Positions 8,269 through 18,784 are shown, counted from the first letter of the stretch. The stretch: DNA of 64,000 nt from Moraxella osloensis (GCF_009867135.1 NZ_CP047226.1:186001-250000); one strand, 5' to 3'. Notes: generated from the sequence alone by a model not told the origin. Program-made: numbers and translations.

Positions 8269-8739
8269 ATGCGTGAAATGAAAAGTTTACTATTGGTATT
8301 ACATACCCCATCAGATAATACCCAGCGATTAGCAGAAGTTGTAAAATCCGCCACACAGCTAGCGGATATTGATAACGTCACTGTGATTGCTAAAACACCG
8401 TTACAAACCCAAGTGGAAGATGTGTTAAAAGCGGATGCCATTATCATTGGCACAACCGAAAATTTTGGTTATATGGCGGGGCTGACCAAGGATTTTTTTG
8501 AGCGGATTTATTACCCGGTGCTTGAGCAAAAACAAGGGCTGCCTGTGGCGTGTTATATCCGTGCTGGGCTTGACGGTACAGGTAGCAAACGCGCGGTAGA
8601 GAGTATCGTCACAGGGTTGCGTTGGCGCTGGATACAACCGCCTTTAGTATTAAAAGGTGAATGGTCAAGTGCATTTGATGACCAAGTCGCTGAGCTTATC
8701 ATGGCAGTGTGTGCGGGTTTATCATTGAATATTTTATAA
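8269..8739 (+). CDS. Flavodoxin-family protein
   Basis: A 156-residue protein with a flavodoxin fold: an N-terminal strand and phosphate-binding loop (LLLVLHTPSDNTQRLAEVV, resembling SxTGNT), a second nucleotide loop (ADAIIIGTTENFGYMAGLTKDFFER) and AGLDGTGSKRAVESIVTGLRW near the end. It is likely an FMN-binding oxidoreductase or electron carrier; the partner is unknown. I choose ATG at 8269 because AGGA lies 8 bases upstream; an ATG at 8260 is also in frame. It stands alone between a terminator and trhP. Confidence 0.75.
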   Translation: MREMKSLLLVLHTPSDNTQRLAEVVKSATQLADIDNVTVIAKTPLQTQVEDVLKADAIIIGTTENFGYMAGLTKDFFERIYYPVLEQKQGLPVACYIRAGLDGTGSKRAVESIVTGLRWRWIQPPLVLKGEWSSAFDDQVAELIMAVCAGLSLNIL

Positions 8740-8758
8740 CCGCTTTAGCATGATTTCC

Positions 8759-8780
8759 GAGTAAATTACTCAAGTTTTTT
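8759..8780 (+). terminator. Weak possible terminator after flavodoxin gene
   Basis: GAGTAAATTACTC is palindromic and is followed by AAGTTTTTTT. The stem is short and AT-rich, so this is tentative. Confidence 0.4.
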
Positions 8781-8849
8781 TCCGCGTGATTATCAAATTT
8801 GTTATAATATCAACAATTTCACATTGTATGACACGCTGTAAGGATAGTT

Positions 8850-10295
8850 ATGACCCGTAAGCCTGAACTTTTATGCCCTGCTGGTACTTTTCGTAATATG
8901 CAATATGCGTTTGCCTATGGCGCAGATGCCGTCTATGCAGGACAAGCACGCTATAGCTTACGGGTGCGCAATAATGATTTTGATGAGGAAAATCTTGCCA
9001 AAGGGATTGCCTATGCCCATTCACTGGGCAAGCAATTTTATGTCGTGGTCAATATCCAAGCGCATAATGCCAAGCTTAAAACCTTTATCGAAGACATCCG
9101 CCCTGTGATTGAGATGAAACCCGATGCGCTGATTATGTCAGATGCTGGGATGATTATGATGGTGCGTGAAGCCTTTCCAGAGCAGGTAATTCACCTATCG
9201 GTGCAGGCGAACGCGGTAAACTGGGCAACGGTCAAGTTTTGGAAACAAATGGGCGTTAGCCGCGTGATTTTGAGTCGCGAGTTGTCACTCAAAGAAATTG
9301 AACAAATCATCGCCGAAGTGCCCGATATGGAAATTGAGGTATTTGTCCATGGGGCACTTTGTATGGCGTATTCGGGTCGTTGCTTGCTTTCTGGCTATAT
9401 CAATAAACGCGATGCCAACCAAGGCACTTGTACCAATGCCTGTCGCTGGTCATACAACACCTATAAAGCAGAAGAAAACGAAACAGGCGATATCGTGCCA
9501 ACGCAGCCTATCACGCAGCCTGTTGCCCAAGCTATCAATAGCCCCGAAGTTTTTGTGCCTACTCAAGCCACGCAAGAAGATGCCATTCAAACTATCAATC
9601 TAAATGGTGATGTAGTGATGGGCGATGACTATGTACAGCAGCCATCGGATGAAGTGGTACTGATTGAAGAACAAGGTCGCCCGGGCGAATTGATGGCGAT
9701 GTTTGAAGATGAACATGGCACTTATATTATGAATTCTAAAGACTTACGTGCCGTTGAGCTAGTGCCTGAGCTAACCCATATGGGAGTGCACTCACTCAAA
9801 ATCGAAGGCCGTACCAAGTCGCATTATTATGTGGCACGCACCGCGCAAGTGTACCGCCAAGCGATTGATGATGCCGCCGCTGGTAAGCCATTTGATACCG
9901 GCTTAATCACCGCACTCGATGGGCTAGCCAATCGCGGCTATACCGAAGGTTTTTTACGTCGCCACGTGCATAGTGATTACCAAAACTATGAATATGGGTC
10001 ATCAAAAACCGATCATCAGCAGTTTGTTGCCGAGATTAGCGACATTACCCCAACGCGCTTAACTTTGGTAATTAAGAACAAATTGATGGTGGGCGATACC
10101 ATCGAAATCATGACGCCGCAGGGTAATTTGAGCTATCCGCTTAAGGAAATGTGGAATAAACAAGGTGAGCCGATTGATGGCGCTTTAGGCTCTGGCTGGG
10201 TGTGTCAAATCGCCAATCCGTTTAAAGAGATGCAGGATGATGTATTGCAATTTGCGTTAATCATGAAAAGCGTCAGTGAGCCAATTTTTACCTAA
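8850..10295 (+). CDS. trhP: tRNA 5-hydroxyuridine synthase TrhP (peptidase U32 family, YegQ)
   Basis: A 481-residue U32-family protein. The N-terminus (PELLCPAGTFRNMQYAFAYG, ADAVYAGQARYSLR) and the central KIEGRTKSHYYVARTAQVYR are diagnostic for YegQ/TrhP. A cysteine cluster (HGALCMAYSGRC and GTCTNACRW) is the expected Fe-S ligand set. TrhP hydroxylates U34 of tRNA using a prephenate-derived pathway. It is about 28 residues longer than E. coli YegQ (453), apparently through a Thr/Pro/Gln-rich insertion (around residues 210-265) before the conserved GELMAMFEDEHGTYIMNSKDL. TAAGGATAG precedes the ATG. A YfhL-type ferredoxin lies two genes downstream. Confidence 0.9.
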   Translation: MTRKPELLCPAGTFRNMQYAFAYGADAVYAGQARYSLRVRNNDFDEENLAKGIAYAHSLGKQFYVVVNIQAHNAKLKTFIEDIRPVIEMKPDALIMSDAGMIMMVREAFPEQVIHLSVQANAVNWATVKFWKQMGVSRVILSRELSLKEIEQIIAEVPDMEIEVFVHGALCMAYSGRCLLSGYINKRDANQGTCTNACRWSYNTYKAEENETGDIVPTQPITQPVAQAINSPEVFVPTQATQEDAIQTINLNGDVVMGDDYVQQPSDEVVLIEEQGRPGELMAMFEDEHGTYIMNSKDLRAVELVPELTHMGVHSLKIEGRTKSHYYVARTAQVYRQAIDDAAAGKPFDTGLITALDGLANRGYTEGFLRRHVHSDYQNYEYGSSKTDHQQFVAEISDITPTRLTLVIKNKLMVGDTIEIMTPQGNLSYPLKEMWNKQGEPIDGALGSGWVCQIANPFKEMQDDVLQFALIMKSVSEPIFT

Positions 10296-10341
10296 GTTGG
10301 TCTTGTTGTCACGGTATCAGGCATTAGGTTAAGGAATTTTT

Positions 10342-10749
10342 GTGGTTCACTCATACCAGCAAAATAAATCAGACACCATTTCAACGATTGTTGAAGCGGT
10401 GAATGTTGAAGCATTGCAGGATGCCCTAGCACTTCGCCGTAATGTGTTTATCCAAGGATATTTATCACAGGATTTTAAAGCCATTGAGACGACTTTGGCG
10501 GACAACTTTCGGTTCGTTAACGGTAAAGCAATCCACACTCGCGACAGCTGGCATGAGATTTTACATAACTTATGGCAATCTCGAGACTGGCAGTCTCAAC
10601 CGCTATTGCCTGACCGTGTTCGCTATCACTTTTTCTCACTCACCGAATGTATGATCACTTTGTATTATAAACATGAACCGACAGCAAATGTCATGCAGGA
10701 GTTGTGGATGCAAGATGACAGTGTATGTTATATGAGGTATGGCGCCTAA
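10342..10749 (+). CDS. Small NTF2-like (DUF4440/SnoaL-type) protein, function unknown
   Basis: A 135-residue protein starting at GTG with TAAGGAATTTTT just upstream. Its pattern of an N-terminal helix pair (EALQDALALRRNVFIQGYLSQDF), TTLADNFRFVNGKAIHTRDSWHEILHNLW and later strands resembles the cone-shaped NTF2/SnoaL fold used by many small ligand-binding or stress proteins. I do not recognise a specific family. It sits between trhP and the ferredoxin gene, in the same direction. Confidence 0.5.
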   Translation: MVHSYQQNKSDTISTIVEAVNVEALQDALALRRNVFIQGYLSQDFKAIETTLADNFRFVNGKAIHTRDSWHEILHNLWQSRDWQSQPLLPDRVRYHFFSLTECMITLYYKHEPTANVMQELWMQDDSVCYMRYGA

Positions 10750-10791
10750 GTGCGGTGTCAATCGTTAATCGCTAAAGGTTTTAATTGCTAA

Positions 10792-11070
<279 letters not shown>

Positions 11071-11185
11071 TACTAACAAAAAGTTGCGGTAAATGTTGCC
11101 AAAACATTTTACTATAAGTTAATCAATTTTTTTTGAAGTGATTACCGGTATTTTTTATCAAAAAACAACTTTTAAAGTGACATTC

Positions 11186-11728
11186 ATGTTTAAAAAAAAT
11201 AACAAAGCGACTGACCCTCAAGCACAACAATCGAAGTGCTCAGCACAGCCTCGCAAACAAAAAAACAAAGCTAAAAAGCGTCACGTTATCGCGAAACTCA
11301 TTGGCGTCGGTGTGACAGCCACAGCGGCAACGGGCGCAACTGCTGTCTTAGGCAGTTATGGCGCATGGCAATATGCCAAGCAGCAATATAAAGCGCGCCG
11401 TTTATATACCCCTGCATTTAGTGGGGTTGTGACCAATCAGCATTTTAAAGGTAAGGTGCACAAAGTCGGTGAGTATTTAACCTTTGTCACCGATGGCGCT
11501 ACCTATGCGCTCAATGACCCATTACTGCGTATCCAATCACTGTATCAGTCCAATAAAACACCTACTGACAATCAAGCCAGTCATCAAACCAAACTCATGG
11601 ATCAGGTGCATTGTGATGACGTCACCATTGTTGCGGAACTCAGTGAAAAAGGACATTATGGTTATTTAGGACATTTGGACTATCAGTTAACCGTGGTTGA
11701 CACCGCAGATGACGCAATGAACTTTTAA
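11186..11728 (+). CDS. Hypothetical membrane-anchored protein
   Basis: A 180-residue protein from ATG at 11186 (AAAGTGA upstream); an upstream in-frame ATG at 11138 would add 16 residues with no better support. The first 45 residues are highly basic and Gln/Lys-rich, followed by one Ala/Thr/Gly-rich hydrophobic stretch (LIGVGVTATAATGATAVLGSYGAW), then a soluble domain (FSGVVTNQHFKGKVHKVGEYLTFVTDGATY, and YLGHLDYQLTVVDTADDA). I do not recognise the family. The basic start suggests a cytoplasmic N-terminus and a periplasmic C-terminus. Confidence 0.6.
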   Translation: MFKKNNKATDPQAQQSKCSAQPRKQKNKAKKRHVIAKLIGVGVTATAATGATAVLGSYGAWQYAKQQYKARRLYTPAFSGVVTNQHFKGKVHKVGEYLTFVTDGATYALNDPLLRIQSLYQSNKTPTDNQASHQTKLMDQVHCDDVTIVAELSEKGHYGYLGHLDYQLTVVDTADDAMNF

Positions 11729-11789
11729 TAGCGTTTTTTAATATAGTATTATAACCACCCAAGTTGAACCATCATCAAAGGAGCTGAAG

Positions 11790-12365
11790 ATGACAACAAA
11801 ATTTATCCCAAAACCCTATCGTATCGAGCGCAATGACTGCCAAGCCATGCTGATTGATATGCAAGAAAAACTTGCGCCCCATATTGCTGAACATCGAAAA
11901 TTACTCAAGAAAACAGCGATTTTGATTCAAGGTCTACAAGCGCTCAATATTCCCATTATGGTTAATGAGCAATATCCCAAAGGACTGGGGTCTACCTTAC
12001 CAGAGTTGACGCAGTTACTATCTGAAAAAAATACGCCAGTGTTTGAAAAAACAACCTTTAGCGCCTGTGATACGCCAAGCTCTTGGCATCATATCGCCCA
12101 GCAAAATCGCAACAATGTGATTTTATTTGGCACAGAAACCCATGTCTGTGTCATGCAGACGGCGTTAGACTTACTAGATAACGGTATGCAGCCCATCATT
12201 ATCACTGATTCCGTGGGCTCGCGAGACCTGTATGACCGTAAAATTGCGATTCGTCGTATGCGCCGCGCCGGTGCGGTCGTCACCACCACCGAAGCGATTT
12301 TATTCGAGCTGTGTCGTAGCTCAGAAGACCCAGCGTTTAAGACGATTTCAGCGCTAGTCAAGTGA
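11790..12365 (+). CDS. Isochorismatase-family hydrolase
   Basis: A 191-residue cysteine hydrolase. The catalytic Asp is in AMLIDMQEKL (about residue 24), and the nucleophilic Cys in FGTETHVCVMQTALDLLDNG (about residue 117), with the family's cis-peptide region before it. It resembles the YcaC/hydrolase group. The real substrate (amide or enol ether) is unknown. An excellent AAAGGAGCTGAAG site precedes the ATG. The HD phosphohydrolase gene starts 36 bases downstream, so the two may be co-transcribed. Confidence 0.85.
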   Translation: MTTKFIPKPYRIERNDCQAMLIDMQEKLAPHIAEHRKLLKKTAILIQGLQALNIPIMVNEQYPKGLGSTLPELTQLLSEKNTPVFEKTTFSACDTPSSWHHIAQQNRNNVILFGTETHVCVMQTALDLLDNGMQPIIITDSVGSRDLYDRKIAIRRMRRAGAVVTTTEAILFELCRSSEDPAFKTISALVK

Positions 12366-12401
12366 ATACAACTTAGACCATGCATGATTAAGAGGTATTT
12401 G

Positions 12402-12989
12402 ATGCAACCACTTATTGATTATCTGTTGGCATTGGACGCCTTAAAATCAGTCAACCGCCGCAACTATACCACCCAACTGTCTAAAGACACGCCACGACGT
12501 CTTGAAAATTCCGCTGAGCATTCATGGCATTTGGCGATGGCGTGTTGGGCAGTCGCGCAGCATTTCAAACTGGATGTCAATCATGAAAAACTGCTCAAAC
12601 TGGCACTGGTTCATGACTTGGGCGAAATTGAGGCGGGTGACACGTTCTTATACGCTGATAAACGCTCGCAGGCGCATGTTGATGAGCGTATCGGCGTTGA
12701 AAAACTGGCAGCGATGGTGGGCAACCCGGTTTCAGAATTGTTAACGCTGTGGGACGAGCAAGAAACAGGTGATAGTGCTGAAAGCAAACTACTTAAAGTG
12801 GTAGATAGGCTATTGCCCTTTATGCTCAATATGGTAACAGATGGCGGTGCGTGGACAGACCATCAAGTCAAACGCTCCCAAGTCAAAGCTACCCAAGCCT
12901 TTATCAGCGAGGATTTTCCCGAGATTCACGACTGGATAACCGAGCAAATTGCCATTGCGGTCCAACAGGGTTGGTTGATTGAAGATTAA
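12402..12989 (+). CDS. HD-domain phosphohydrolase (YfbR/HDDC2-like)
   Basis: A 195-residue HD-superfamily protein. Metal ligands are visible in order: NSAEHSWHLAMACW (His), LALVHDLGEIEAGDTF (the HD pair) and the later KVVDRLLPFMLN aspartate. Members such as E. coli YfbR are 5'-deoxynucleotidases acting on deoxynucleoside monophosphates, so a nucleotide-pool role is plausible. I choose ATG at 12402 because AAGAGGT lies just upstream; an ATG at 12384 is in frame. It ends at a bidirectional terminator shared with clpX. Confidence 0.8.
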   Translation: MQPLIDYLLALDALKSVNRRNYTTQLSKDTPRRLENSAEHSWHLAMACWAVAQHFKLDVNHEKLLKLALVHDLGEIEAGDTFLYADKRSQAHVDERIGVEKLAAMVGNPVSELLTLWDEQETGDSAESKLLKVVDRLLPFMLNMVTDGGAWTDHQVKRSQVKATQAFISEDFPEIHDWITEQIAIAVQQGWLIED

Positions 12990-12994
12990 ACATA

Positions 12995-13023
12995 AAAAAA
13001 CGTGCGACATAGGCACGTTTTTT
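12995..13023. terminator. Bidirectional terminator between HD gene and clpX
   Basis: AAAAAACGTGC (12995-13005) and GCACGTTTTTT (13013-13023) form a perfect stem with a 7-base loop and T-runs on both strands. Confidence 0.9.
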
Positions 13024-13036
13024 AACTCACGTATTA

Positions 13037-14320
13037 TCAAACAATCTCTGGCGATTGGTTATTATCAATCACTGCCTCATTGACTGTGACGGTTTTGCCG
13101 GGTGTCATCGAGGGTAATTCATACATGGTATCGAGCAGCGCATTTTCAACAATGGAGCGTAGACCGCGAGCACCAGTACGACGCTTTAAGGCTTGTTTGG
13201 CAATCGCCACCAGCGCATCATCGGTAAACGATAACCTCGCATTTTCCATTTCAAACAAGTATTCGTATTGTTTGACCAGCGCATTTTTTGGCTCGGTTAA
13301 GATTTGTACCAATGCTTCTTCATCCAATTCTTCCAGTGTCGCTACCACAGGCAGACGACCAATTAACTCTGGAATCAGACCAAATTTAATCAAATCTTCT
13401 GGCTCAACTTGCTTGAACAATTCACCGGTTTTTTTGCCGCTGTCTTTGGCTTTTACCTCAGCGTTAAAACCGATACCGGTCTTTTCGGTACGCTGTTGAA
13501 TGACATTGTCGAGACCAGCAAACGCACCACCACAAATCACCAAGATATTACTGGTATCGACCTGAATCATCTCTTGGTTTGGGTGCTTACGACCGCCTTG
13601 CGGTGGAATATTGGCAACCGTACCTTCAATCAGTTTCAACAGCGCTTGCTGTACGCCTTCACCTGACACGTCACGGGTAATCGAAGGGTTTTCGCTTTTA
13701 CGGCTGATTTTATCAATTTCATCGATATAGATAATGCCTTTTTGCGCCCTCTCGACATCAAACTCTGCCGCTTGTAACAGTTTTTGTACGATGTTTTCCA
13801 CATCTTCACCGACATAACCCGCTTCAGTCAAGGTAGTCGCATCAGCTAGCGCAAATGGGACATCAAGTAGGCGGGCAAGGGTCTGTGCCAGTAAGGTTTT
13901 ACCAGAGCCAGTTGGACCAATCAGCAAAATATTGCTTTTTGATAGCTCAACCATGGCATCATCGGCGCCAAGTGTCGTCAACGCTTTATCTTCACTCAGC
14001 TTTTCACTCACCTTTAAGCGTTTGTAGTGGTTGTAAACCGCGACTGCCAAAGTTTTTTTGGCTTTATCTTGACCGATGACATACTCATCTAAGTGGCTGC
14101 GAATTTCTTTGGGGGTTGGCAATTTGCGCGCTGCCCAGTTTTCACCCTCATTAGTATCACTAACGTCGCTGCCTGAAGACTTGGATTCGGCGATTAAATC
14201 ATCGCACAGTTCAATACACTCATTACAGATATTGGCGTCTTGACCTGCAATTAGCTTTTTGACTTCGTGTTTGGCTTTACCACAAAACGAGCAGTGTGGC
14301 TCAATGTCATTTTTTGACAT
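13037..14320 (-). CDS. clpX: ATP-dependent Clp protease ATP-binding subunit ClpX
   Basis: A 427-residue AAA+ unfoldase that feeds substrates to ClpP. An N-terminal C4 zinc-binding domain ([17 protein letters not shown], then ICNECIELC) recognises substrates and adaptors. Walker A is [15 protein letters not shown], Walker B is [12 protein letters not shown], and the ClpP-binding loop lies in the IGFNAEVK region. The C-terminal small domain ends with [18 protein letters not shown]. Length matches E. coli (424). An AGGAG site precedes ATG. It lies directly downstream of clpP and tig in the conserved tig-clpP-clpX order. Confidence 0.98.
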   Translation of the reverse strand: MSKNDIEPHCSFCGKAKHEVKKLIAGQDANICNECIELCDDLIAESKSSGSDVSDTNEGENWAARKLPTPKEIRSHLDEYVIGQDKAKKTLAVAVYNHYKRLKVSEKLSEDKALTTLGADDAMVELSKSNILLIGPTGSGKTLLAQTLARLLDVPFALADATTLTEAGYVGEDVENIVQKLLQAAEFDVERAQKGIIYIDEIDKISRKSENPSITRDVSGEGVQQALLKLIEGTVANIPPQGGRKHPNQEMIQVDTSNILVICGGAFAGLDNVIQQRTEKTGIGFNAEVKAKDSGKKTGELFKQVEPEDLIKFGLIPELIGRLPVVATLEELDEEALVQILTEPKNALVKQYEYLFEMENARLSFTDDALVAIAKQALKRRTGARGLRSIVENALLDTMYELPSMTPGKTVTVNEAVIDNNQSPEIV

Positions 14321-14376
14321 AAAAAAACGCTCCTAAAATTATGCTTGTCTTAATTGCTTTGTGATTGTGTAACCTA

Positions 14377-15051
14377 TTAAGCAATGCTTGGACGTTTTTC
14401 TAATACTTCATCAATCAAACCGTATTCTTTGGCTTCTTGGGCATCTAACCAATAGTCACGCTCGACATCACGGGCGATTTTCTCAAGTGGCTGACCGGTA
14501 CGTTCTGCCAAGATTTTATTCAAGCGTTCACGGATTTTTAGGATTTCACGCGCATTGATTTCAATATCGGTCGCTTGACCTTGTGCCCCACCTGACGGTT
14601 GGTGAATCATCACACGCGCATTGGCTAAGGCATATCGTTTACCTTTTTCACCCGCAGCCAATAAGAATGAACCCATGCTATAAGCACCGCCCATACAAAT
14701 CGTTGACACTTGTGGCTGGATAAAGTTCATGGTGTCAAACACGGCAAGACCTGCACTCACAGAGCCACCGGGTGAATTGATGTATAAGTGAATGTCTTTT
14801 TCTGGATTTTCCGCTTCTAGGAACAACAACTGGGCGACAATTAAATTCGCCATGTGGTCTTCAACTTGACCGGCTAAGAACACCACACGCTCACGTAATA
14901 GGCGTGAATAGATGTCAAATGAACGCTCACCGCGAGCCGATTGCTCGACCACCATAGGTACTAAAGCACTTTGTGGTGACAACACGTCACGGGTTACGGT
15001 ATTTTGGATTTGACTCGTCGCGAAAGGCGAGTCCAAGAATTTTTCTAACAT
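14377..15051 (-). CDS. clpP: ATP-dependent Clp protease proteolytic subunit ClpP
   Basis: A 224-residue serine protease that forms the tetradecameric chamber used by ClpX. Catalytic Ser lies in [19 protein letters not shown], catalytic His in [20 protein letters not shown], and the Asp further on in [39 protein letters not shown] forms the oxyanion region. I place the start at ATG 15051 ([10 protein letters not shown]), which has AAAAAGGACAATAAC upstream; the longer reading adds 19 residues unlike the family. It is 57 bases upstream of clpX. Confidence 0.97.
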   Translation of the reverse strand: MLEKFLDSPFATSQIQNTVTRDVLSPQSALVPMVVEQSARGERSFDIYSRLLRERVVFLAGQVEDHMANLIVAQLLFLEAENPEKDIHLYINSPGGSVSAGLAVFDTMNFIQPQVSTICMGGAYSMGSFLLAAGEKGKRYALANARVMIHQPSGGAQGQATDIEINAREILKIRERLNKILAERTGQPLEKIARDVERDYWLDAQEAKEYGLIDEVLEKRPSIA

Positions 15052-15142
15052 GTTATTGTCCTTTTTAAATATGCAAAAGCCCTTATCGTTTATAAGGGCA
15101 ATTGGCATAAAAACAAGTTACTAAGCTGACTAAAAATACATT

Positions 15143-15184
15143 CTTAAATGCCTAAGCTTAAATATTAAAGCTTAAATGCCTAAG
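15143..15184. repeat. Partial tandem duplication between tig and clpP
   Basis: CTTAAATGCCTAAG occurs at 15143-15156 and again, exactly, at 15171-15184, 28 bases apart. The intervening bases contain AAGCTTAA-type inverted segments, so the spacer can also fold. Confidence 0.75.
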
Positions 15185-15202
15185 AATGGATTAAGCCAAT
15201 TA

Positions 15203-16570
15203 TTACATCATCGCTTGTTGTTGTTGGCTAGCCAGTAAATCTTGGTAAGATACTTCAGTGTCCGTCACTTTACCTTGAGACAAGATATGATCGACCACTT
15301 GGTCTTCTAAAACCACCGCTTCGATGTTGGCACGTTCCTGCGCATTGTTGGTGTAATAGTCGATAACTTCGTTTGGATCTTCGTAGTTTTCTGCCATTTC
15401 GTTGATGTATGTGGTCACACGTTCTTGGTCAACTTCAAGTTTATTTGACTCAATGAGGCTCGAAACGATGATGCCAAGACGGGCAGCACGCAGGGCTTGC
15501 TCTTCAAATAATTCGTTTGGTAGCATATCTTTGTTAAAAGTTTTAGGATCGGCACCAAATTGCTGGGCAAAACGGTTTAACATCATGCTGCGTTGGCGAT
15601 CGATTTCTTGCTCAAGCATCGATGCAGGTACGTCGATTTCATTTTTTTCAAGTAAGGCGTTAAATGCCGCTTCTTTTACTTGGTTACGGGCAGCGCTTTT
15701 TACTTCGCGCTCCATGTTTTTACGCACGTCTGCTTTTAGTTTGTCTAAGCCGCCTTCTGTTACCCCAAATGCTTCAAGGAATTCATCGTTTAATTCTGGT
15801 AATTGTGATTGCTCAACTGATTTGACGTTGATTTTGAACTGTGCTTGTTTACCTTGTAGGTTTTCAGCTTGGTAATCTTCTGGGAACGTCACGTCGATGG
15901 TTTTTTCTTCGCCTGCTTTCATGCCTTTAATACCATCTTCAAAGCCTGGAATCATACGACCACTGCCTAAGACTAGGCTAAAGTCTTGTGCGCTACCGCC
16001 TTCAAATTTTTCACCATCGATTGAACCTTCAAAGTCAAACTTGACTTGGTCGCCTTCGGCTGCGGCATCGTCTTTGGCAACGTAAGTTTGGCGTTGTTTT
16101 TGTAGGTTTTCAATCATAGTGTCAACGTCTGCATCGCCCACGTTGGCAACTTGACGCTCAACTTCGATGTCTGATAACCCTTGAACTTCTACTTCTGGGA
16201 ATACTTCAACCGTTGCTTGATACACCAAAAAGTCGTTTTCAAGTTTCACGTCATCAATGTTTGGCATACCCACAGCGCGGATATTTTCTTGACGAATCGC
16301 ATCAAATACGGTATCGCGAATCACATCATTGATCACTTCTTGTTGGATACCTGCGCCATATTGGGCACGAATGTGCGATACAGGCACTTTACCTTTACGA
16401 AAACCGTCGATTTTAGCGGTTTTTGCCACTTGGTTGATGCGTTTTTCCACGCGACCTTGAATGGTTGACACAGGTACTTTAACCGTGAGTTGGGTTTCAA
16501 GGTTTGATTTTTTGTTGGTAGTTACTTCTAAGTTAGTAACTGTTGAATCTGACACATTTGAATTTGACAT
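15203..16570 (-). CDS. tig: Trigger factor (ribosome-associated chaperone and prolyl isomerase)
   Basis: A 455-residue chaperone that meets nascent chains at the ribosome exit. The ribosome-binding domain carries the signature [17 protein letters not shown]. The FKBP-type isomerase domain includes [20 protein letters not shown] and [20 protein letters not shown]. The C-terminal helical arms fill the rest. It is slightly longer than E. coli TF (432), with a Ser/Asn/Thr-rich N-terminal extension before [11 protein letters not shown] prefer ATG 16570 because GGAAGG lies 8 bases upstream; the ATG at 16585 overlaps that site. Confidence 0.97.
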   Translation of the reverse strand: MSNSNVSDSTVTNLEVTTNKKSNLETQLTVKVPVSTIQGRVEKRINQVAKTAKIDGFRKGKVPVSHIRAQYGAGIQQEVINDVIRDTVFDAIRQENIRAVGMPNIDDVKLENDFLVYQATVEVFPEVEVQGLSDIEVERQVANVGDADVDTMIENLQKQRQTYVAKDDAAAEGDQVKFDFEGSIDGEKFEGGSAQDFSLVLGSGRMIPGFEDGIKGMKAGEEKTIDVTFPEDYQAENLQGKQAQFKINVKSVEQSQLPELNDEFLEAFGVTEGGLDKLKADVRKNMEREVKSAARNQVKEAAFNALLEKNEIDVPASMLEQEIDRQRSMMLNRFAQQFGADPKTFNKDMLPNELFEEQALRAARLGIIVSSLIESNKLEVDQERVTTYINEMAENYEDPNEVIDYYTNNAQERANIEAVVLEDQVVDHILSQGKVTDTEVSYQDLLASQQQQAMM

Positions 16571-16900
16571 AACAAAACCTTCCATAAAATATCAAAAAAG
16601 AGCAGCGTGGGTGCCACTCATAACGGTAAATAGCGATAAGTTATCAGGCTTTTAAGGGGATTGAAAAAAGCCTATAAAATACGCAATCCAAAATCTGTGG
16701 GTTAACGCCTGCTAAAAGGCAAAAATTAACCGAAAGTGGTATAGTATAAATTAATCGCCACATAAAGTAAAAAAATTGTTGCTGTAAAATCTCTGTATCG
16801 ACTACCTTAGCAGTCACACCTTGTCTATCTGCAAGTGATAGGCATGAGTTGAACATCTTTACTTAATCAATTCCACTACTTTACTTCATCAATTGCACTT

Positions 16901-17551
16901 TTACTTCATTAATTGCATTAACAGTTGCTGCATCGCTTGCCCGCGATGACTGATGCGGTTTTTATCGGCCTTTTGCATCTCGGCAGCGCTTTTTTGTACG
17001 CTTGGCACCCAAAATAGCGGGTCATAACCAAAACCAAGTTCACCTTGCGGGGCGGGCAAGATTTCACCTTGCCAAATCCCTTGTGCAATGATAGGTAGCG
17101 GGTCCTCAGCATGGCGCACGAGTGCCAACACGCAAACAAACTGCCCGATAATCGGCTCAGTCGTGTGTCTGTGGGGTTCAAGCAGCCGCAATAATTTTTG
17201 GTTATTGGCTAAGTCTTTATGCTCGCTAAAGCTGGCTTCATCTTGGGCAAAACGCGCAGAATAAATTCCGGGTTGACCGCCTAGTATGGGTACACATAAA
17301 CCCGAATCATCCGCAATCGCAGGCAGTCCGCTAATACGGCTGGCATGACGGGCTTTAATCAGCGCGTTTTCAATAAAACTAAGTCCATCTTCGACCGCGT
17401 CCTCGATGCCTAATTGCCCTTGCGGGATGACTGATATCTCAAGATTAGCTTGTTCAAATAATTGCTTAAATTCCGCGAGTTTGCCTTGGTTATTACTGGC
17501 GAGGACTAACTGGCGGCTAGGAAATAGTTGATTGGGGATAGAAACTGACAT
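16901..17551 (-). CDS. rdgB: XTP/dITP diphosphatase (RdgB/HAM1 family)
   Basis: A 216-residue house-cleaning enzyme that hydrolyses dITP, XTP and related non-canonical purine nucleotides to the monophosphates. Family motifs: LVLASNNQGKLAEF (substrate loop), IADDSGLCVPILGGQPGIYSAR (active-site Asp), GELGFGYDPLFWVP and NRISHRGQAMQQL at the end. It has about 20 extra residues compared with E. coli RdgB (197), partly an N-terminal extension. It is monocistronic between tig and the sodB control region. Confidence 0.95.
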   Translation of the reverse strand: MSVSIPNQLFPSRQLVLASNNQGKLAEFKQLFEQANLEISVIPQGQLGIEDAVEDGLSFIENALIKARHASRISGLPAIADDSGLCVPILGGQPGIYSARFAQDEASFSEHKDLANNQKLLRLLEPHRHTTEPIIGQFVCVLALVRHAEDPLPIIAQGIWQGEILPAPQGELGFGYDPLFWVPSVQKSAAEMQKADKNRISHRGQAMQQLLMQLMK

Positions 17552-18090
17552 ACAGACCCACTGTGTGTATTTTGCATAAAAAACTTAACCTTATCATAGC
17601 ATAGTTGACAGTGGCTCGCGCTGCAAATACTCACGTTGCAAAAGCCTTATACCAAACCACTACAGTTTTTTTTGAGTAATTTGCTATCATCAAATAGCAA
17701 GTAACGGGTTAAAAATCAGCTTATTAGCAGGCACTCATTGATTTTTACCCCACCAGATAATAAATCCCCACTGTAGAAACGGTTAAATTTTACCAATTTT
17801 TATGGCAAAATAACCCATGTGTTATGAGGATATTATCAAGGCTAATGATAGCAAGGTTAATAAGCAAAGCTAACGATAGTAAAATTGGTGAGCGTTTTTA
17901 ATCCTTGATAAAGCTTGATGAAGCATAGATAAATAACATAAACTAAATAACATAAACCCAGCCAACTTGCCATTTTGGATATGGTTTTGATATATGCGCT
18001 TTTAATACAAAGCTTTTATCACACAAATGGCATGTGGTTACTTTTATCATAAAGTCATCACAACAATAGCGAAGGAAAAAGGAAAATAAC
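17552..18090. other. 539-base intergenic region upstream of sodB
   Basis: No gene is supported on either strand. It must hold divergent promoters of rdgB and sodB. A perfect 14-bp tandem repeat (TAAATAACATAAAC) lies at 17930-17957. GCTAATGATAGCAA near 17840 and GCTAACGATAGTAA near 17870 are near-copies of each other. No clear Fur box was found. Confidence 0.6.
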
Positions 18091-18717
18091 ATGTCACACA
18101 TTACATTACCAGATTTACCATACGCCAAAAATGCGCTTGAGCCACATATCAGTGCAGAAACCCTAGAATTCCACCATGACAAACACCATGCGGCGTATGT
18201 CAACAAACTAAATGAGCTACTACCAGGTTCAGGTCTTGAAGGTAAAGAGCTTGATGAAATCATCAAAGCCACCGCAGGTGATAGCAGCAAAGCCACCATC
18301 TTTAACCAAGCGGCACAAGTTTGGAACCATACTTTTTACTGGAACTGCCTAACTGCCAATGGTGGCGGTGAGCCAACAGGCGATCTAAAAGCCAAAATCG
18401 AAGAAGCATTTGGCTCGTATGCAAAATTCCGTGAAGAATTCAAAAACGCGGCTGTAAGCCAATTTGGTTCAGGTTGGGCATGGTTAGTGGCTGACAGCGT
18501 TGGTGGTAAATTATCAATCATTAAGACTGCAAACGCAGACACCCCATTAGCCCATAACCAAGTTGCAGTATTAACATGTGACGTGTGGGAGCATGCTTAC
18601 TACATCGACTATCGTAATCGTCGTCCAGACTACGTTGACACTTTCCTAGACAAACTGGTCAACTGGGATTACGCAAACGCCAAATACAAAGGTCAAGAAG
18701 CTGGCGTAGAAAAATAA
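18091..18717 (+). CDS. sodB: Superoxide dismutase, iron type
   Basis: A 208-residue cytoplasmic dismutase converting superoxide to peroxide and oxygen. Metal ligands: His in EFHHDKHHAAYVNKLN, His in QVWNHTFYWNCL, and Asp/His in CDVWEHAYYIDYRNRRPDYV. The residues AAVSQFGSGWAWL and the WNHTFYW context are characteristic of iron rather than manganese enzymes. It is slightly longer than E. coli SodB (193), with a C-terminal tail. AAGGAAAAAGGAAAATAAC precedes the ATG, and a terminator follows. Confidence 0.96.
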   Translation: MSHITLPDLPYAKNALEPHISAETLEFHHDKHHAAYVNKLNELLPGSGLEGKELDEIIKATAGDSSKATIFNQAAQVWNHTFYWNCLTANGGGEPTGDLKAKIEEAFGSYAKFREEFKNAAVSQFGSGWAWLVADSVGGKLSIIKTANADTPLAHNQVAVLTCDVWEHAYYIDYRNRRPDYVDTFLDKLVNWDYANAKYKGQEAGVEK

Positions 18718-18754
18718 TCGCCTATTTTTGCTTCTTTAAGCCTTTTAATTTTTT

Positions 18755-18784
18755 AAAAAAGCCGAATCAACTTCGGCTTTTTTT
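18755..18784 (+). terminator. sodB terminator
   Basis: AAAAAGCCGAA and TTCGGCTTTTT pair around TCAAC and run into a long T-tract. Confidence 0.9.

Noticed and set aside
10347-10538. Antisense frame within the NTF2-like gene
   Set aside because: Shadow of the coding strand; no independent support.
16644-16856. 70-codon frame upstream of tig
   Set aside because: No ribosome site or recognisable sequence; the region is better explained as the tig promoter.
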